From NCBI GenBank assembly GCA_045611785.1, contig JAZKXV010000004.1, forward strand, positions 14,522-78,521: a stretch of DNA of 64,000 bases, written 5' to 3'. The notes beneath the pieces are model-generated. The model searched no databases. It was not told where the DNA came from and saw only the letters and a list, made by a program, of their open reading frames with translations. This document shows, one piece after another, positions 25,789-35,794 of this stretch (its first letter is position 1; the number at the start of each line of letters is the position of its first letter). The stretch comes from JAFTYO01 sp045611785. Its GTDB lineage: Bacteria > Pseudomonadota > Alphaproteobacteria > RF32 > CAG-239. The position numbers and the translations under genes were made by a program.

Positions 25789-28480
25789 ATACCAGTTTTT
25801 TTAATTCGTAAAGTTTATCCAGAGCTTCTCGTGGAGATAAATTATCCGGAATTAATTCTTTTAGCATTTCAATTGCCGGATTAGATGCTTGAATTTCTTC
25901 TTTAATTTGCTCTTGTTGTTTCTTTAATACAGAAAATAAAGGCAGATTATTTTCAATGTCAGTAACAGATGTGTTATTAGGATTTTGTTCTAAAGAATGC
26001 AAAATTTGCGTAGCTCTTTTTATAACAATTTTCGGTAATCCGGCTAATTTTGCTACATGTATACCATATGATCTGTCCGCGGCCCCATTTATAACCTGAT
26101 GTAAAAATACAACATTTCCTTTAAATTCTTTTATTTTCATGCAGTGTAAACTTAGCGCTTTTAACTTGTTTGATAACACGGTAAGTTCATGATAGTGAGT
26201 TGCAAATAAGGATCTGCATTTATTTATTTCATGCAAGTGTTCTACAACAGACCAAGCAATTGATAACCCGTCGTAGGTTGCTGTTCCTCTACCGATTTCA
26301 TCGAGTATAACAAAAGATCTGTCAGTTGCCTGATTCAATATGGCAGCGGTTTCAACCATCTCAACCATAAATGTAGAGCGACCTCTTGATAAATCATCTG
26401 AAGCGCCGACTCGAGAAAAGATTTTATCTATAATTCCAATTTTTGCATAAGAACAAGGAACATATGAGCCTATTTGAGCCATAATTGCAATTATGGCATT
26501 TTGCCTTAAAAATGTCGATTTACCAGCCATGTTTGGTCCGGTTAAAAGCCATATACGGTTGTCAATATTGTTTAATATACAATCGTTGCTTATAAATTCA
26601 CCATCTAAAGCTTTTTCTAAAGATTTTTCAACAACAGGGTGCCTTCCATCTTTAATTATAAAATCTAAACTGTTATCTACAACAGGACGTACATATTTTT
26701 TCTCGACTGCCAAATCAGCAAAAGCACTGGCCACATCTAATTCTGCAAAAATTTGAGCAACCTTATAAATATCATTTGCGGCACAAAGAGCTTGTGTGAT
26801 TAAGTCGTTGTATAAGCTTATTTCCAATGCAAAAGATTTTTCTTCAGCACCAAGTAACTCTTGTTCCATTTCATTTAATTCAACAGTAGTAAATCTGGCT
26901 CCGTTTATAACCGATTGACGATGTATAAATTGAGACATTCCAATCATGTCTTTAGCCAGTTTTGTAGGCACTTCAATAAAGTATCCTAACACACTTGTAT
27001 GCTTAATTTTTAGGTTGGAAATGCCGGTATCTTGAATATATTTCTTTTCCAACTCATCAATAGAATGTTTTTGAATTAATTGAATGTTGCGAAGTTGGTC
27101 AAGCTTAGCATTATATCCGTCTTTGATAAAACCACCAATGTTTATTTTGTTCGGTAAGTCTGCATCTTCTTTTAATGCTTCGCTTATTTCGGTCACAAGA
27201 GCACTAAAATCAGGTAATTGATTAATTTTATTATTAATTTCTTGAGGCAATACTTCTAAAGACAAGTTATACTTGTCCAAATTGTGTATTAAGTTTTTAA
27301 CTTTAGGAATAAATGAAAGTGTAGTCCCCAAAGTGGCAAATTCTTTAGGAGAACATCTGTTTAAGCTCATACGAGAAATTATTCTCTCTAAGTCAGCAAC
27401 TTCTTTGAAATAGCCTCTTAAAATGTGTCTGATGTCAGAAGCTTTAATAAAAAAGTCAATCATATTTAAGCGTTGATTGATAGTGTTTATGCAAACGGAA
27501 GGATTAACCAAGCGGTTCACAAGCAATCTGGAACCGGCTCCGGTAATGGTTCTATTAATGCAACCTAAAAGAGAAGATTTTTTATCTCCGTTTACGGATT
27601 TGAGTATTTCTAAATTATATCTTGTAGCACTGTCAATTTCTAAAAATTGGCTATCAACGCATCTGGTTGGGTTCTTTAGATGTGGTAATTTACCTTTTTG
27701 AGTTGTCTCAATATATGAAAGAACAACGCCTGCTGCAATAATTTCTTGTTTTGTAAATGATCCGAAAGCATCTAATGTCTGAACATTAAAAAACTTCTCA
27801 AGCATGTTTTGTGCATTTAGAGCACTAAAGCGTGCCTGAGGTAAAACAGTTAATTTTTCTTGATAACGCTTTAATATGCTTAAAAGGCCTTGATTGTTTA
27901 ATAATGAATCAGAAACCACAATTTCACTTGCATCAATATATGATACAAACGCTTGAAATACGTCTTCTGTATCGTTTATATCAACTTTAATGTTGCGTGT
28001 ATAAAAATCGCCCGTAGATAAATCTATCCAAGAGAAACCAAAATTTTTTTCTTCTAAAGTGCAACATAATAAATAGTTATTATTTCTTGCGTCTAACAGA
28101 TTATCTTCGGTTAATGTGCCTGATGTAACAAGTCGGACAACTTCACGTTTTACAACAGCTTTTGAGCCGCCTCGTTTTTTTGCATCTTCAGGAGATTCTG
28201 TTTGTTCACAAATGGCAACTTTAAAACCTTGGTGGATTAGTTTAGCTAAATAACTTTCATAGGCATGAAAAGGCACGCCGCACATAGGTATCGGTTCGCC
28301 TTGATAAACTCCTCTTTTAGTTAAAATAATATCAAGTGCTTTAGATGCTTTTACGGCATCTTCAAAAAAGAGTTCATAAAAATCTCCCATACGATAAAAA
28401 AGCAGAAAATCTTCATATTCTTGCTTAATGTCTAAATATTGTCTTACGGAAGGGGTTGCGTCATCTTTAATTTTGTTCAT
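25787..28480 (-). CDS. mutS: DNA mismatch repair protein MutS
   Basis: MutS recognises mismatches and starts methyl-independent or MutL-dependent repair. The 897-aa product has the N-terminal mismatch-binding loop with the Phe-x-Glu wedge (MGDFYELFFEDA), connector, lever and clamp regions, and the ATPase: Walker A TGPNMAGKSTFLRQNA and Walker B FVILDEIGRGTATYDGLSIA. Length is normal for MutS1. The start MNKIKDD fits the family, though no Shine-Dalgarno is seen. No mutL is adjacent. Confidence 0.98.
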   Translation of the reverse strand: MNKIKDDATPSVRQYLDIKQEYEDFLLFYRMGDFYELFFEDAVKASKALDIILTKRGVYQGEPIPMCGVPFHAYESYLAKLIHQGFKVAICEQTESPEDAKKRGGSKAVVKREVVRLVTSGTLTEDNLLDARNNNYLLCCTLEEKNFGFSWIDLSTGDFYTRNIKVDINDTEDVFQAFVSYIDASEIVVSDSLLNNQGLLSILKRYQEKLTVLPQARFSALNAQNMLEKFFNVQTLDAFGSFTKQEIIAAGVVLSYIETTQKGKLPHLKNPTRCVDSQFLEIDSATRYNLEILKSVNGDKKSSLLGCINRTITGAGSRLLVNRLVNPSVCINTINQRLNMIDFFIKASDIRHILRGYFKEVADLERIISRMSLNRCSPKEFATLGTTLSFIPKVKNLIHNLDKYNLSLEVLPQEINNKINQLPDFSALVTEISEALKEDADLPNKINIGGFIKDGYNAKLDQLRNIQLIQKHSIDELEKKYIQDTGISNLKIKHTSVLGYFIEVPTKLAKDMIGMSQFIHRQSVINGARFTTVELNEMEQELLGAEEKSFALEISLYNDLITQALCAANDIYKVAQIFAELDVASAFADLAVEKKYVRPVVDNSLDFIIKDGRHPVVEKSLEKALDGEFISNDCILNNIDNRIWLLTGPNMAGKSTFLRQNAIIAIMAQIGSYVPCSYAKIGIIDKIFSRVGASDDLSRGRSTFMVEMVETAAILNQATDRSFVILDEIGRGTATYDGLSIAWSVVEHLHEINKCRSLFATHYHELTVLSNKLKALSLHCMKIKEFKGNVVFLHQVINGAADRSYGIHVAKLAGLPKIVIKRATQILHSLEQNPNNTSVTDIENNLPLFSVLKKQQEQIKEEIQASNPAIEMLKELIPDNLSPREALDKLYELKKLV

Positions 28481-28578
28481 TTCTAAATTGCCAATTTTAA
28501 GTTATTTTAAACTTATTATATATTAAGATATTTTCTATATAAGTCCATTTTTTTTTGCATTTTATGCGGGGGTATTTG

Positions 28579-29997
28579 ATGAAAATTAATAAATTTGGCT
28601 TTACTGCCATAGAAAAAAACTCTGATTTTGCTGCTAGAGTTCTTATTTTATCAATTCCTTCGGCATTGGTGTTTATAATGCTTACAATGTTTGATTTGTT
28701 AACACCTTATTGGGCTGTTGTATCTTATGCAATGATTATTGTTTTTAATATAGCATTTTTGTTGCCTATAAGCTTTGAATTACAGCAGGTTAAAAAATAT
28801 ATATATAATCTTGCAAAAGGTGAAATTGATGAACAGTTTGATATAAAACTTACAGAAACAGAAGCAAAAGAAATTGCTCAAGCAATTAACTCAATGCATA
28901 AGTTTTGGGTTTATAAAACAGATGCATTAGAAGCGCAGAGTATGTCAGATACTGCTGTGTTAGATACTTTACCGGATCCTATTTTAATGATTGATAGATC
29001 AGGCAATATATTGGGTGCTAATTTATCTACAAGAAAACTTTTAGGTGACAATATAACAGAAAAAAATATTGAAAATGTATTTAGTTCTAATAATTTTATT
29101 GAGGCCGTTACAAAAGTCTTAAAAAAAGAAAGTGAAGCAGAAAATTTGGTCTTTTATGCAAAAGAACCTTTTAATAAAAAAATATATGCTCACATAAAAA
29201 AATTGCCATGGTTTTCTAAGGGGAGAGCCGTAGCAGTTATTTCTTTATATGACTTAACAAAAGCAATGAAAATTGAAAAAATGCAGTCAGACTTTGTTGC
29301 AAATGCAAGTCATGAATTAAGTACGCCTCTTTCAGTTATATCCGGATTTATTGAAACATTGCAAACATCTGCAAAAGATGATAAAGAAGCCAGAGAAACA
29401 TTTTTAAAAATCATGGCCGATCAAGCAGAATATATGTCTGCCTTAATTGAAAACTTGCTTTCTCTATCCAGAATAGAATTATCTCAAGATCAAAGTCCGG
29501 AAGAAAAGGTTAAAGTAGATATAATTATAGAAGAAGTTGCTGAAGCTTTATCGCTTAAAGCAAAAGACCGTAATATGAACATTGTACTTGATTTACCTGA
29601 AAAAATACCGTTTATAATGGCAGATAGACATCAGGTTAGGCAGTTGATACAGAATTTGACCGATAATGCTTTAAAATATGGTGTTAGTCCATCTGATGTA
29701 ACTATTAGTGTTCATATTGCAGATAGTATTCCTGCCTCAAAAGCTTTTAATGTGGCAGAAGGCAAGGCTCTTGCAATCTCTGTAAACAATAAAGGACCAA
29801 AAATAAGTGCTGAAGATTTATCTCGTGTAACTGAACGTTTTTATCGTTTACAAGAACACAAAAACTTAAACATTAAAGGTACAGGATTAGGTTTATCTAT
29901 TGCAAAACAAATTATTATTAGACATCGTGGAAATTTAACTGTTACATCAACTAATTATGGTGGAACAACATTTACTGTGTATATGCCGATTAAGTAG
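28579..29997 (+). CDS. PhoR-like membrane sensor histidine kinase
   Basis: The 472-aa product has two membrane segments near residues 20-38 and 46-65 with almost no periplasmic loop. A linker and a PAS-like domain (about 120-225; DTLPDPILMIDRSGNILGAN) follow. The HisKA domain has the phospho-accepting His245 in NASHELSTPLSVISGF, and the HATPase domain has NLTDNALKYG and GTGLGLSIAKQ. This order is that of PhoR. GGGGG lies six bases before the ATG, which rules out the upstream in-frame starts. No response regulator, pst or phoU gene is adjacent, so it is orphaned in this window. Confidence 0.88.
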   Translation: MKINKFGFTAIEKNSDFAARVLILSIPSALVFIMLTMFDLLTPYWAVVSYAMIIVFNIAFLLPISFELQQVKKYIYNLAKGEIDEQFDIKLTETEAKEIAQAINSMHKFWVYKTDALEAQSMSDTAVLDTLPDPILMIDRSGNILGANLSTRKLLGDNITEKNIENVFSSNNFIEAVTKVLKKESEAENLVFYAKEPFNKKIYAHIKKLPWFSKGRAVAVISLYDLTKAMKIEKMQSDFVANASHELSTPLSVISGFIETLQTSAKDDKEARETFLKIMADQAEYMSALIENLLSLSRIELSQDQSPEEKVKVDIIIEEVAEALSLKAKDRNMNIVLDLPEKIPFIMADRHQVRQLIQNLTDNALKYGVSPSDVTISVHIADSIPASKAFNVAEGKALAISVNNKGPKISAEDLSRVTERFYRLQEHKNLNIKGTGLGLSIAKQIIIRHRGNLTVTSTNYGGTTFTVYMPIK

Positions 29998-30039
29998 GGT
30001 TTATTCATATAAAATGAATTATAGAAAATAGGTTTTTTT

Positions 30040-31365
30040 ATGAGATTTGATTATAAAAATATTTGGACAATGAGTTATCCGATATTGATTAGTACGTTAA
30101 TGCAGCAACTAATTGGTATCACTGATATAGTTTTTTTAGGTCGTTTAGGTGAAATAGAGTTAGGAGCTTCAGCTCTGGGATCAACATATTTTTTCACTAT
30201 TTTTATGGTGGCTTTCGGTTTTAGTGTGGGTGCACAAATAATCATGGCTCGTCGTAATGGAGAAAAAGAATATGAAAAAATAGGGCATGTGTTTTATCAA
30301 GGATGTTCATTTTTAACATTGGTAAGTTTTATGGTTATAGCTCTATCCTATATTGCAACTCCTAAAATTTTACAATATTTAATTGGTAGTCCGGAAATAT
30401 ATGATGCAACGCTTGAGTATGTAAATTGGCGTATGTGGGGTCTTATAAGTGCTTCAATTATTCTTATGTCAAGGTCATTTTTTGTAAGCATAACCCAAAC
30501 AAAGGTTCTAACACTAATTTCGATAGTTATGGTTTGTAGCAATATTATGCTAAATTATGCGCTCGTATTTGGTAAATGGGGTGCTCCACAATTAGGAATT
30601 TCAGGTGCCGCTATAGCCTCTAATTTATCAGAAGTTATTGCAATTTTTACCTATCTTATTTATTTCATATTAAAAATAGATTTGAAAAAATATGGATTTA
30701 CCAAGTTTATATATAGAAACTTTACGCTGCTAAAATCTATTTTGAATGTTTCTGTCTGGACAATGCTTCAACAGTTTATTTCAGTTTCAACTTGGTTTTT
30801 ATTTTTCGTTGCTATTGAGCACTTAGGTGAGCGAGAATTGGCAATCTCTAATCTTATTAAAAGTTTATTCTCATTTATCTTTGTAGTGATTAATTCTTTT
30901 GCTTCAACAGTAAGTTCTGTTATCTCTAACTTGATAGGTGAAGAAAAAATAAATGAAGTTATGCCTACAACCAACAGGATATTAAAATTATGTTATTTAG
31001 TAACACTTCCGTTTATGGCTTTAATGATAATATTTGCTTATCCTGTGTTGCGTATTTATACAGATAATGTCGAACTCATCACTCAATCGATTCCATCATT
31101 GTTGGTAATGGTAATAGGAAATATATTGCTGATTCCGGGATGGATTTACCTTTGTGCAGTTTTGGGAACCGGAAACTCTAAATATACAATGATAATTGAG
31201 TTTTTTGCCATGATAGTGTATGTGCTTTATACTTTCATAATTATTGAATATCTAAAATTAGCATTACCGATTTGTTGGGGTGCTGATATTGTATATAATT
31301 TGGCAATATTAATCTTTTCATACCAGTATATGTATAAATACAAAGGGTGTATTAAAAAGATTTAA
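30040..31365 (+). CDS. MATE family efflux transporter
   Basis: The 441-aa product has twelve predicted membrane segments in two MatE halves, starting with SYPILISTLMQQLIGITDIV and FLGRLGEIELGASALG, typical of NorM/DinF-type exporters that exchange drugs or metabolites for Na+ or H+. Length is normal. AGG lies seven bases before the ATG. Substrate cannot be predicted. Its end overlaps the convergent APH-like gene by four bases. Confidence 0.9.
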   Translation: MRFDYKNIWTMSYPILISTLMQQLIGITDIVFLGRLGEIELGASALGSTYFFTIFMVAFGFSVGAQIIMARRNGEKEYEKIGHVFYQGCSFLTLVSFMVIALSYIATPKILQYLIGSPEIYDATLEYVNWRMWGLISASIILMSRSFFVSITQTKVLTLISIVMVCSNIMLNYALVFGKWGAPQLGISGAAIASNLSEVIAIFTYLIYFILKIDLKKYGFTKFIYRNFTLLKSILNVSVWTMLQQFISVSTWFLFFVAIEHLGERELAISNLIKSLFSFIFVVINSFASTVSSVISNLIGEEKINEVMPTTNRILKLCYLVTLPFMALMIIFAYPVLRIYTDNVELITQSIPSLLVMVIGNILLIPGWIYLCAVLGTGNSKYTMIIEFFAMIVYVLYTFIIIEYLKLALPICWGADIVYNLAILIFSYQYMYKYKGCIKKI

Positions 31366-32297
31366 TATAAAGAATTAATCATATTTAATAAAACTTTATA
31401 CTTTTTTAAGTTTAAGGTAAACAGAAGTGCTTTTCTGGTTGATTTAAAAAGCTTTTTGGATCTGATTCTTTTTTGTATTAAATTTAAGAAATAAAGATTA
31501 ATGCCATATATCCACTCTTGTTTAGAAAAATTAAACAAGGTGTTGGTATGCAATATTAAGTTTTTTAAACGTTTTTGAGGTATGAATAATATAGCGTGTT
31601 GAGATAGGGAAGATATAAAAAATTCGGCCCAATCTTCAACTTTATAACCATAACGCATTAATTCAAAATCCAGTAATGCAATATTTTGCTGATGATCAAT
31701 TAAGCAGTTATTTAAGCTTGCATCACCATGAATTATTGTAACGGCTTGATTTAAAACCACATTTGTTTCTATCGCCTCGTTTAACATATTAATCAGTTTT
31801 AAAACTTTGTTGCGAATGAAAGATTTTTCTTTTTTCATTAACTCTTGCAGTATTTGCTTATTTTCAGATGATATTTGCTCTAAATTTTTTTGAGGTGCTA
31901 CCGGTATATCCAATTTTGAAATATGTTGATAAGATACGTAAATTTTATCGATAAGCTTAGTATCAAGATTAGATAGTAAAACTCTTTTTCCATCTATATA
32001 TGATAAAATAATAATAAGCCAATTTTCATATTCAAAAAAATCTTGATTATTAAATATTTCAAGGTGTGCGGTATAAAGATGAGGTTCTTTTTTAAGAGCT
32101 TTTAAGATTTGGCAAAGCCTTATCGCCCTATCTTGTTTTTCTTTTTTTATGGCTTTTACTATATAACTTTTATGTTCAGTTTTACACAAAAAGTTCAATG
32201 ATGAACCACCACGATTTATATTTTTTAATAAAACAATATCTTGTTGAAAAACGTTATTTACTAAGTAAGCTTTTAATTTACCTGAATTAATTTGCAT
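31362..32297 (-). CDS. APH/choline-kinase-fold phosphotransferase
   Basis: The 311-aa product has the kinase-like fold of the APH family: a glycine-containing loop (NRGGSSLNFLCKTEHKSYIV) with the ATP lysine, the catalytic loop IIHGDASLNNCL and the metal-binding LLDFELMRYGYK. Such proteins phosphorylate small molecules (aminoglycosides, choline, homoserine, thiamine). The DFE-x-M form is reminiscent of choline kinases, so LicA-like activity is one possibility; resistance is another. GAGGAAA precedes the ATG. It converges on the MATE gene. Confidence 0.75.
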   Translation of the reverse strand: MQINSGKLKAYLVNNVFQQDIVLLKNINRGGSSLNFLCKTEHKSYIVKAIKKEKQDRAIRLCQILKALKKEPHLYTAHLEIFNNQDFFEYENWLIIILSYIDGKRVLLSNLDTKLIDKIYVSYQHISKLDIPVAPQKNLEQISSENKQILQELMKKEKSFIRNKVLKLINMLNEAIETNVVLNQAVTIIHGDASLNNCLIDHQQNIALLDFELMRYGYKVEDWAEFFISSLSQHAILFIPQKRLKNLILHTNTLFNFSKQEWIYGINLYFLNLIQKRIRSKKLFKSTRKALLFTLNLKKYKVLLNMINSLY

Positions 32298-32399
32298 CTA
32301 AATTTCCTCATTTTTATATCGCTTAAGTTGTAATTAAAACATTAAAAAACTTGAATGTAAACTTTTTTATATGTTAGACTGTTAAAAAGGAGATTATAT

Positions 32400-33299
32400 A
32401 TGCAAAATTTATGGTGGTTAGTAGCAATTTTTGCAAGTTTTATATTTGCAATGTATATTTATGCAAATCAAATTTTTAAATTAAAAGGTTCCCATATAAT
32501 GATTTATAGGGGTGTTGGGGCTGCATTATTGTTGTTGCCGTTTACATTGTTTATTGATGGAGTTAATAATCATTTGTTTTATTGGTTATGTGTAGCACAA
32601 GGTTTTTTAATTGCATATTTAGATAACCGAATGTTTAACGCTGCAAACAAATTCGGTGCAGAAATAACAGGTATAATTCAACCATTGAGTGTTTTATTAA
32701 GCTTGATAAGTTGGTTTATAATTGTTCCTTCGCAATTTTTTGAGTTGGTAAGATCTCCTGTTCGACTTATTTTAACTGCAAGTGCGATTATGGGTATAGT
32801 AATATCTGTTATTATGTTTAGAAAAAGTCGCGTAAGCCGCTTGGCTCTATTATATCTATTGCCAGGGCTTTTGACAGTTACAATACTTGATTTAATGGGT
32901 AAAACTTTGATGGATATTGGTTCTGATAACATTTTTGGAGCTATATTTTATTATTCATTGATAACATCTGCCGTGGCAGGAACAATTAATGCTATTGCAT
33001 TTTTTTCACAGGGAAATACTCTTTCAGAAGTTATTTCGCCACGCAATTTAATATATGCCGGAATACCTATAATGATGTTAATTATGGGTATGTATGTGTT
33101 CAAAAATTATAGTTTGCATTTATCAAAAAATCCGGCTTATGCAATGGCTATTATATATTCTTACCCGGTATGGATCTTTTTAGCAAACAATATGTTTTTG
33201 AAACATTTTAAAAATAAAACATATGCCAAACCAAATAAATGGGTAATGATTACGATGGTAATATCAATTTTGGTTCTTATACTTACTGTCAAAAACTGA
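32400..33299 (+). CDS. DMT/EamA-like membrane transporter
   Basis: The 299-aa product has about ten membrane segments in two halves, the topology and length of drug/metabolite transporters. Similarity is weak: RGVGAALLLLPFTLF and the end of the second half resemble EamA. AAGGAG lies upstream of the ATG. Its last 36 bases overlap the end of the convergent dsbD-like gene. Substrate unknown. Confidence 0.7.
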   Translation: MQNLWWLVAIFASFIFAMYIYANQIFKLKGSHIMIYRGVGAALLLLPFTLFIDGVNNHLFYWLCVAQGFLIAYLDNRMFNAANKFGAEITGIIQPLSVLLSLISWFIIVPSQFFELVRSPVRLILTASAIMGIVISVIMFRKSRVSRLALLYLLPGLLTVTILDLMGKTLMDIGSDNIFGAIFYYSLITSAVAGTINAIAFFSQGNTLSEVISPRNLIYAGIPIMMLIMGMYVFKNYSLHLSKNPAYAMAIIYSYPVWIFLANNMFLKHFKNKTYAKPNKWVMITMVISILVLILTVKN

Positions 33300-35081
33300 T
33301 TTTACTATATCTAAAGTCAATAACTGAGGCAATATAACGTAGTTTTGTTGTTCCGGCGAATAATAAACATATAAAGGAACACTGTTTCGACCATAAGTTT
33401 TAATTGCTTGCCCTATTTTTTCATCAGAGTGTGTCCAATCTGCTCTAAATAAGGATATGTTTTTTTGTTTTGCTAACAAAATAAAACTTTTATTGTTTAA
33501 AACATTTTTTTCATTTAGCAGACAAGTTAAGCACCATTTTGCCGTAAATTCAATGAAAACAGGTTTTTTCATATTTATTAGTTCACGAATTTGAACTTCA
33601 TCATAATTTTTAAAATGCGTTTCGTTTATATCGCAATTATTATTCTTAAATTGATAAAATAAAATCCACATTAACCAAATACATGTAAATAAAATTGGTA
33701 TAGATAATATATATTTTACTTTACGTGTCCACTTACCGGATTTGGGAAATATTTTACTTAATACTTTAGGATATAGTTCTAGTAAAGTAAAAGGTAGGGC
33801 ATAGCCTGTACCTAAACTCAAAAATATCATAAAATAAACATAAGGAGATTGCATTAATGTAAAACCAAGGGCAGCACCCAAGAATGGACCTGTGCATGGA
33901 GAAGCTATTAATACGGCAAAAAATCCTGACATAAAAGAATTTATACCTCCCATTTTATTAAACCAATTTAATAAAATAGGACTTATGGTAATTATATCTA
34001 AAATCATTAAAAACAAAACAACAAAGATTAAAATCATTATAATTACAAAAGCGGGAGATTGTAGTTGAAAGCCCCAACCAATGGCATTTCCACCTTTTCT
34101 AAGTAAAAACAATATGCTTGCCAATGTTAAAAAACTTGTCATTACTCCAGTAAAATATAACAATGCTTTTTTTATATCTTTTTTATCGTTTGAAGCGGCC
34201 ATTGCTTTTAAGCTTAAAACCGGAAATACACAAGGCATAAAGTTAAGAAGAATGCCTCCGATAAATGATAAAATCAAAATGTATAGCATATTAGATAAAT
34301 CAGGATTATCATTTAAGGGCGTAAAACTTATTTTATAAGACTTGTCTTTATTTACAAGCAGTCCTCCTTGAAATGGGATAACAGGCTTATTAAGAGGCAC
34401 CTGTAATATGACTTTATTTTTTGATTTATAAATGTTTTGTTTTTCAGCCACATTAATAATGGATTTTTGATAAGGTATAAAATATAATTCTGAAAAATCA
34501 GATAAATCAGAAAAGTTATCTATATGTATGTTTAAGATTGCTGTTTGTTTGTCATAATTTATATCTGTTTTTGCATTGATTATTGTTTTTGAGGGAAATG
34601 TGCTTATTGCTTCAGCATATTTAGTATCATATAATGCAACTTGAGCTTCAGATAATGTAAAATTTATGTCAGCACTCTCTTTTTCACATTCATTTTTACA
34701 TGCTTCCCAATTTATTTTAACATTTAAAGGGCTATCAGTTTTATGCCCCTCAAACAGATAAAATGCTTTATCAGAATATCCATATTGACCAAGAATATTT
34801 TCATATAATACAATTTGAGGGGTACTTTGGTTTACTCTTTTTATAAGTTTATTCCATGTAAATGTGGTTGGGATACCTGCATCTCCCGGATTGTCCCATG
34901 ATATAAACCATCCATCTTTTAGCTCTAATTCAATTAAAATATTACTTTTATTTTCATCAATGTTTTTTGTATATATGAAAATGTTTAGTTTTTCATTTTG
35001 CCATATTGGACTATTTGCAAAGCAAGATGAAGTAAAGCAGATTGCAAATAAGAAAAAAAAGAACAATTTAATTAGTTTCAT
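33264..35081 (-). CDS. DsbD/ScsB-like thiol:disulfide interchange protein
   Basis: The 605-aa product carries electrons from cytoplasmic thioredoxin to periplasmic proteins. It has a signal peptide (about 1-22), a periplasmic N-terminal domain with a Cys pair in NWEACKNECEKES, a central eight-segment membrane domain with the redox motif MPCVFPVLSLKAMA and ASPCTGPFLGAALG, and a C-terminal thioredoxin domain with FTAKWCLTCLLNEKNV. The start at 35081 lies seven bases after the stop of the upstream gene; the longer start at 35117 would overlap it. It forms an operon with the CDP-alcohol transferase. Confidence 0.92.
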   Translation of the reverse strand: MKLIKLFFFFLFAICFTSSCFANSPIWQNEKLNIFIYTKNIDENKSNILIELELKDGWFISWDNPGDAGIPTTFTWNKLIKRVNQSTPQIVLYENILGQYGYSDKAFYLFEGHKTDSPLNVKINWEACKNECEKESADINFTLSEAQVALYDTKYAEAISTFPSKTIINAKTDINYDKQTAILNIHIDNFSDLSDFSELYFIPYQKSIINVAEKQNIYKSKNKVILQVPLNKPVIPFQGGLLVNKDKSYKISFTPLNDNPDLSNMLYILILSFIGGILLNFMPCVFPVLSLKAMAASNDKKDIKKALLYFTGVMTSFLTLASILFLLRKGGNAIGWGFQLQSPAFVIIMILIFVVLFLMILDIITISPILLNWFNKMGGINSFMSGFFAVLIASPCTGPFLGAALGFTLMQSPYVYFMIFLSLGTGYALPFTLLELYPKVLSKIFPKSGKWTRKVKYILSIPILFTCIWLMWILFYQFKNNNCDINETHFKNYDEVQIRELINMKKPVFIEFTAKWCLTCLLNEKNVLNNKSFILLAKQKNISLFRADWTHSDEKIGQAIKTYGRNSVPLYVYYSPEQQNYVILPQLLTLDIVKSVFDSKYKNQN

Positions 35082-35088
35082 CTCTAGC

Positions 35089-35724
35089 TCAATTTTTATT
35101 TTTAATTTCCAAAACATAATATGCGTTGCTTACTATTATTAACGATTTTAACAATAAGAGTAAACCAAAAAATATAGATATAACAGTAAAAAACATGTTA
35201 AATAAGCACATTAAGCATAGAGCAATAAAAGTATCAAAATTTTGTAAATGTCCCCAAATGCAAATTTTTATATTTGATTGATTAATTTGGTTATAATCTT
35301 GTTTAGTTGTTAAAGTATATGTTAGTAGAGAGATTGCAGAAATCAGCAAGCTCATCATCATGAAAGCTCCGCTAACAGAATTTTGCGGTGGATTTGCTAA
35401 TATAAATCCCCACAAAAATAGGGCAAATGATGTATAATCGGCAACTATATCAAAAAAAATACCAAAATCTGTAATGCCGTTTAATCTTGCGCACATGCCA
35501 TCAAGAATATCACAAACTCTGTTTAAAATCAGACATAGAAAGGCCCAAGAATAGGATTCTATTGCTAAAAAATTAAGCCCTAAAACAGCAAAACCGATGC
35601 CTGAAAAGGTTACAATATTTGCTGATACGTTATATTTAACGAGCAGTTTAGCTAAGTTAAAAGTTTTTTTGTAAGCAAAATCAGCAAAACTACAGATATG
35701 AGGTTTTAGTTTTTTGGTGAACAT
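35089..35724 (-). CDS. CDP-alcohol phosphatidyltransferase family protein
   Basis: The 211-aa membrane protein contains the family signature D-x2-DG-x2-AR-x8-G-x3-D-x3-D, seen as CDILDGMCARLNG followed by TDFGIFFDIVAD. Such enzymes transfer a phosphoalcohol from CMP to a second alcohol in phospholipid synthesis (phosphatidylglycerophosphate, phosphatidylserine and relatives). About six membrane segments are present. AAGGAG precedes the ATG. The acceptor cannot be told from the sequence; the essential pgsA and pssA are candidates. Confidence 0.88.
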   Translation of the reverse strand: MFTKKLKPHICSFADFAYKKTFNLAKLLVKYNVSANIVTFSGIGFAVLGLNFLAIESYSWAFLCLILNRVCDILDGMCARLNGITDFGIFFDIVADYTSFALFLWGFILANPPQNSVSGAFMMMSLLISAISLLTYTLTTKQDYNQINQSNIKICIWGHLQNFDTFIALCLMCLFNMFFTVISIFFGLLLLLKSLIIVSNAYYVLEIKNKN

Positions 35725-35794
35725 CTAAAAATCTCCTTTATGCAAAGAAATATTAGCATATTCTTTTATTTCAATGTTTCAGTGATTTTAAATT

